The notes under the pieces: model-generated
What the model saw: the letters and a program-made list of their open reading frames with translations, nothing else
Database searches by the model: none
Told to the model about the DNA's origin: nothing
Shown: positions 63,373 through 64,000 of the stretch, piece by piece
How the letters are laid out: every line of letters begins with the position of its first letter
How positions within the stretch are numbered: the first letter of the stretch is position 1
Translations under genes and position numbers: made by a program
NCBI RefSeq assembly: GCF_002775205.1
Contig: NC_036456.1
Location: 22,812,968 to 22,876,967, forward strand
Source: Xiphophorus maculatus
Lineage: Eukaryota > Chordata > Actinopteri > Cyprinodontiformes > Poeciliidae
Length of the DNA stretch: 64,000 nt
Reading direction: 5' to 3'

Positions 63373-64000
63373 ATCCATCCATCCATCCATCCATCTTCTT
63401 CCGCTTATCCGAGGTCGGGTCGCGGGGGTAGCAGCTTCAGAAGGGAGGCCCAGACTTCCCTCTCCCCGGCCACTTCTTCTAGCTCCTCCGGGGGAATCCC
63501 GAGGCGTTCCCAGGCCAGCCGAGAGACATAGTCCCTCCAGCGTGTCCTGGGTCTTCCACGGGGCCTCCTCCCGGTGGGACGTGCCCGGAACACCTCACCA
63601 GGGAGGCGTCCAGGAGGCATCCTGACCAGATGCCCGAGCCACCTCAACTGGCTCCTCTCGATGTGAAGGAGCAGCGGCTCTACTCTGAGTCCCTCCCGGA
63701 TGACTGAGCTTCTCACCCTATCTCTAAGGGAGAGCCCAGCCACCCTACGGAGAAAACCCATTTCGGCCGCTTGTATCCGCGATCTCGTTCTTTCGGTCAT
63801 GACCCAAAGCTCATGACCATAGATGAGGGTGGGAACGTAGATCGACCGGTAAATCGAGAGCTTCGCTTTTTGGCTCAGCTCTCTCTTCACCACGACGGAC
63901 TGGTACAGCGCCCGCTTGACAGCAGACGCTGCGCCAATCCGCCTGTCGATCTCCCGCTCCCTTCTTCCCCCATTCGTGAACAAGATCCCGAGATACTTAA
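63373..64000 (-). mobile_element. APE-type LINE 3' end, in the intron of lectin 5
   Basis: On the minus strand an open frame (63983-63405, continuing off the edge) reads EIDRRIGAASAVKRALYQSV, KAKLSIYRSIYVPTLIYGHE, LWVMTERTRSRIQAAEMGFL and RPRGRPRTRWRDYVSRLAWE. This is the C-terminal region of the LINE reverse-transcriptase protein. The 3' tail is (GGAT)n (forward CATC repeats at 63,373-63,394). The long open frame suggests a young insertion, younger than the copy at 41.6-44.3 kb. Confidence 0.85.

Overview
The window is nuclear DNA of a ray-finned (teleost) fish. Its genes are split into short exons with GT-AG introns, L2-type LINEs, hAT transposons and a tRNA-derived SINE are present, and the genes are typical fish innate-immune families: Fc-receptor-like Ig receptors, ladderlectin/nattectin-like secreted C-type lectins and an MFAP4-like fibrinogen-domain lectin. 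The species cannot be fixed from the sequence. All multi-exon models were built by hand from splice signals and reading-phase continuity, and each was checked to sum to a whole number of codons. None was tested against transcripts.

Layout. (1) 0.7-16 kb: an Ig-receptor cluster on the plus strand. It holds one complete two-Ig-domain receptor with tyrosine motifs in its tail (723-4488), an orphan pair of transmembrane and terminal exons (6829-7243), a small single-pass protein I do not recognise (7919-10924, with an L2 LINE in intron 1), a second two-Ig-domain receptor with a very different tail (12787-15323), and a decayed transmembrane exon near 15.9 kb. Two nearly identical L2 3' ends flank the second receptor in direct orientation. 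(2) 18.6-26.4 kb, minus strand: a single-pass membrane protein with a long coiled coil, containing a 1.4-kb tandem duplication of exons. (3) 29.4-38.1 kb, plus strand: two secreted C-type lectins. (4) 39.9-44.3 kb: a transposon nest with an LTR-element fossil, then an APE-type LINE split by a hAT element. (5) 45.3-49.7 kb: an MFAP4-like gene and a duplicate of its 3' end. (6) 50.2-59.5 kb, minus strand: two more lectins in a tandem-duplication block, plus a decayed copy of a lectin promoter. The distal lectin carries an in-frame TGA. (7) 62.0-64.0 kb: the first exons of a fifth lectin, running off the window, with a LINE in its intron.

How it works together (inference): secreted lectins and the fibrinogen-domain protein would bind microbial sugars outside cells, while the Ig receptors would signal on leukocytes. 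The recurrent theme is change by phase-compatible exon gain and loss. The lectins vary a string of 30-51 nt phase 1-1 exons forming an acidic stalk, and the coiled-coil gene has duplicated phase 0-0 exons.
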